From Geodermatophilus sp. YIM 151500 (GTDB lineage: Bacteria > Actinomycetota > Actinomycetes > Mycobacteriales > Geodermatophilaceae): a stretch of DNA of 64,000 bases. Positions 63,390 to 64,000 of the stretch are shown here, one piece after another. Position 1 is the first letter of the stretch. Every line of letters begins with the position of its first letter. The position numbers and the translations under genes were made by a program. The notes under the pieces are model-generated. The model was not told where the DNA came from and did no database searches. It saw nothing but the letters and a program-made list of their open reading frames with translations. Location: positions 124,001 through 188,000 of the forward strand of contig NZ_JAOVZT010000001.1 of NCBI RefSeq assembly GCF_025716945.1. The letters run 5' to 3'.

Positions 63390-64000
63390 TCAGCGCCGCG
63401 ACGACGGCGGTGCCGATCGAAGTTCGGTGGCGAGCACGGCGGCCTGCGTGCGCCGCTCCAGCCCCAGCTTGGCCAGCAGGTGGGAGACGTAGTTCTTCAC
63501 CGTCTTCTCCGCCAGGAACATGCGCTCGCCGATCTGCCGGTTGGTCAGCCCCTCGCCGATGAGCGCGAGCACCGTGCGCTCCTGGTCGGTCAGCCCCGCG
63601 ACCGGACCGGCCGGTTCGGCGGCCCGCCGCATCCGCTCGAGGACGGCGGTGGTCGCGGTCGGATCGAGCAGCGAACCACCGGCAGCGACGGTGCGGACGG
63701 CGGTGACCAGGTCCTGGCCCAGGATCTGCTTGAGCAGGTAGCCCGATGCACCGGCCATGATCGCCTCGAACAGCGCCTCGTCGTCGCTGTAGCTGGTCAG
63801 CATGATCACCTTCAGCTCGGGCAGGCGGGAGCGCAGCTCGCGGCAGACGCTCACACCGTCGCCGTCGGGAAGGCGGACGTCGAGGATCGCGACGTCGGGA
63901 CGCAGCGCCGGCCCTCGGGCCAGCGCCTCGGCGGCGTTCTTCGCCTCCCCCACCACGGCGAGGGCCGGGTCGCTCTCCAGCACGTCGGCCACGCCGCGCC
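63390..64000 (-). CDS. devR: DevR/DosR-like response regulator (partial)
   Basis: A NarL/FixJ-type regulator whose first ~20 residues lie beyond the window. Visible are the receiver with [12 protein letters not shown] (phospho-Asp), [26 protein letters not shown], and the Lux[62 protein letters not shown], very close to mycobacterial DevR. The apparent GTG start at 63992 is internal. It is convergent with the plus-strand devS and PIN genes, so its promoter lies past the edge. It should bind the GGGnC-N4-GnCCC boxes in this island. Confidence 0.93.
   Translation of the reverse strand, partial: RGVADVLESDPALAVVGEAKNAAEALARGPALRPDVAILDVRLPDGDGVSVCRELRSRLPELKVIMLTSYSDDEALFEAIMAGASGYLLKQILGQDLVTAVRTVAAGGSLLDPTATTAVLERMRRAAEPAGPVAGLTDQERTVLALIGEGLTNRQIGERMFLAEKTVKNYVSHLLAKLGLERRTQAAVLATELRSAPPSSRR

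Noticed and set aside
63390-63992. GTG at 63992 as the true devR start
   Set aside because: The receiver domain lacks its first strand and acidic pocket at this start; the real start lies beyond the window edge.

Overview
The window is about 64 kb of very GC-rich DNA, densely coded, with many GTG starts and ATGA/GTGA stop-start overlaps. It is chromosomal DNA of a high-GC actinobacterium. The DUF222/13E12-type HNH endonuclease, the paired ECF sigma and zinc anti-sigma, the fused 3-dehydroshikimate dehydratase and the DevS/DevR-like pair suggest a soil member of the Geodermatophilaceae or a related family; that placement is inference. I saw no rRNA, tRNA, CRISPR array, insertion sequence or prophage.

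Layout. 0-15.5 kb holds housekeeping and signalling genes: the end of a sensor kinase with a GerMN lipoprotein, a DUF2254 membrane protein, a pair of acyl-CoA dehydrogenases, a PAS-GGDEF-EAL protein coupled to an HDOD protein, a MEDS/anti-sigma-type ATPase, a DMT exporter, a DUF4333 protein, an ECF sigma/anti-sigma pair and pntA-pntB transhydrogenase. 15.5-25 kb holds a histidine-utilisation operon of the formimidoylglutamate deiminase type (hutH-hutU-M20 hydrolase-hutF-hutI). A divergent IclR regulator with a perfect inverted repeat in the promoter, and an APC permease, lie beside it.

25-39 kb holds an aromatic module for the beta-ketoadipate pathway. It has a CoA-transferase (pcaIJ), pcaHGBDC, a shikimate/quinate-type dehydrogenase, a fused 3-dehydroshikimate dehydratase, a shikimate-type MFS carrier, TetR and IclR regulators and pobA. 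Shikimate, dehydroshikimate and 4-hydroxybenzoate therefore converge on protocatechuate and then 3-oxoadipyl-CoA; the last enzyme, pcaF, is not in the window. 39-42.5 kb holds a GNAT protein, a serine hydrolase and an HNH endonuclease gene whose start lies inside an SOS-box-like palindrome.

43-64 kb resembles a mycobacterial DosR/DevR or Streptomyces OsdR dormancy regulon gathered in one place. It contains four universal stress proteins, an Acg-like nitroreductase, an Rv1733c-like membrane protein, a CtpF-like P-type ATPase, a WS/DGAT acyltransferase, a CBS-BON protein, a flavodoxin, a decayed PPOX-family gene, a DevS-like haem sensor kinase with its predicted haem histidine, and a DevR-like regulator cut by the window edge. 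Palindromes of the type GGGnC-N4-GnCCC lie upstream of several of these genes. A lytic transglycosylase gene inside the island is preceded by a clear ydaO-type cyclic-di-AMP riboswitch. The end near devS shows decay: a frameshifted gene, a 22-bp triplicate and a PIN-domain remnant.
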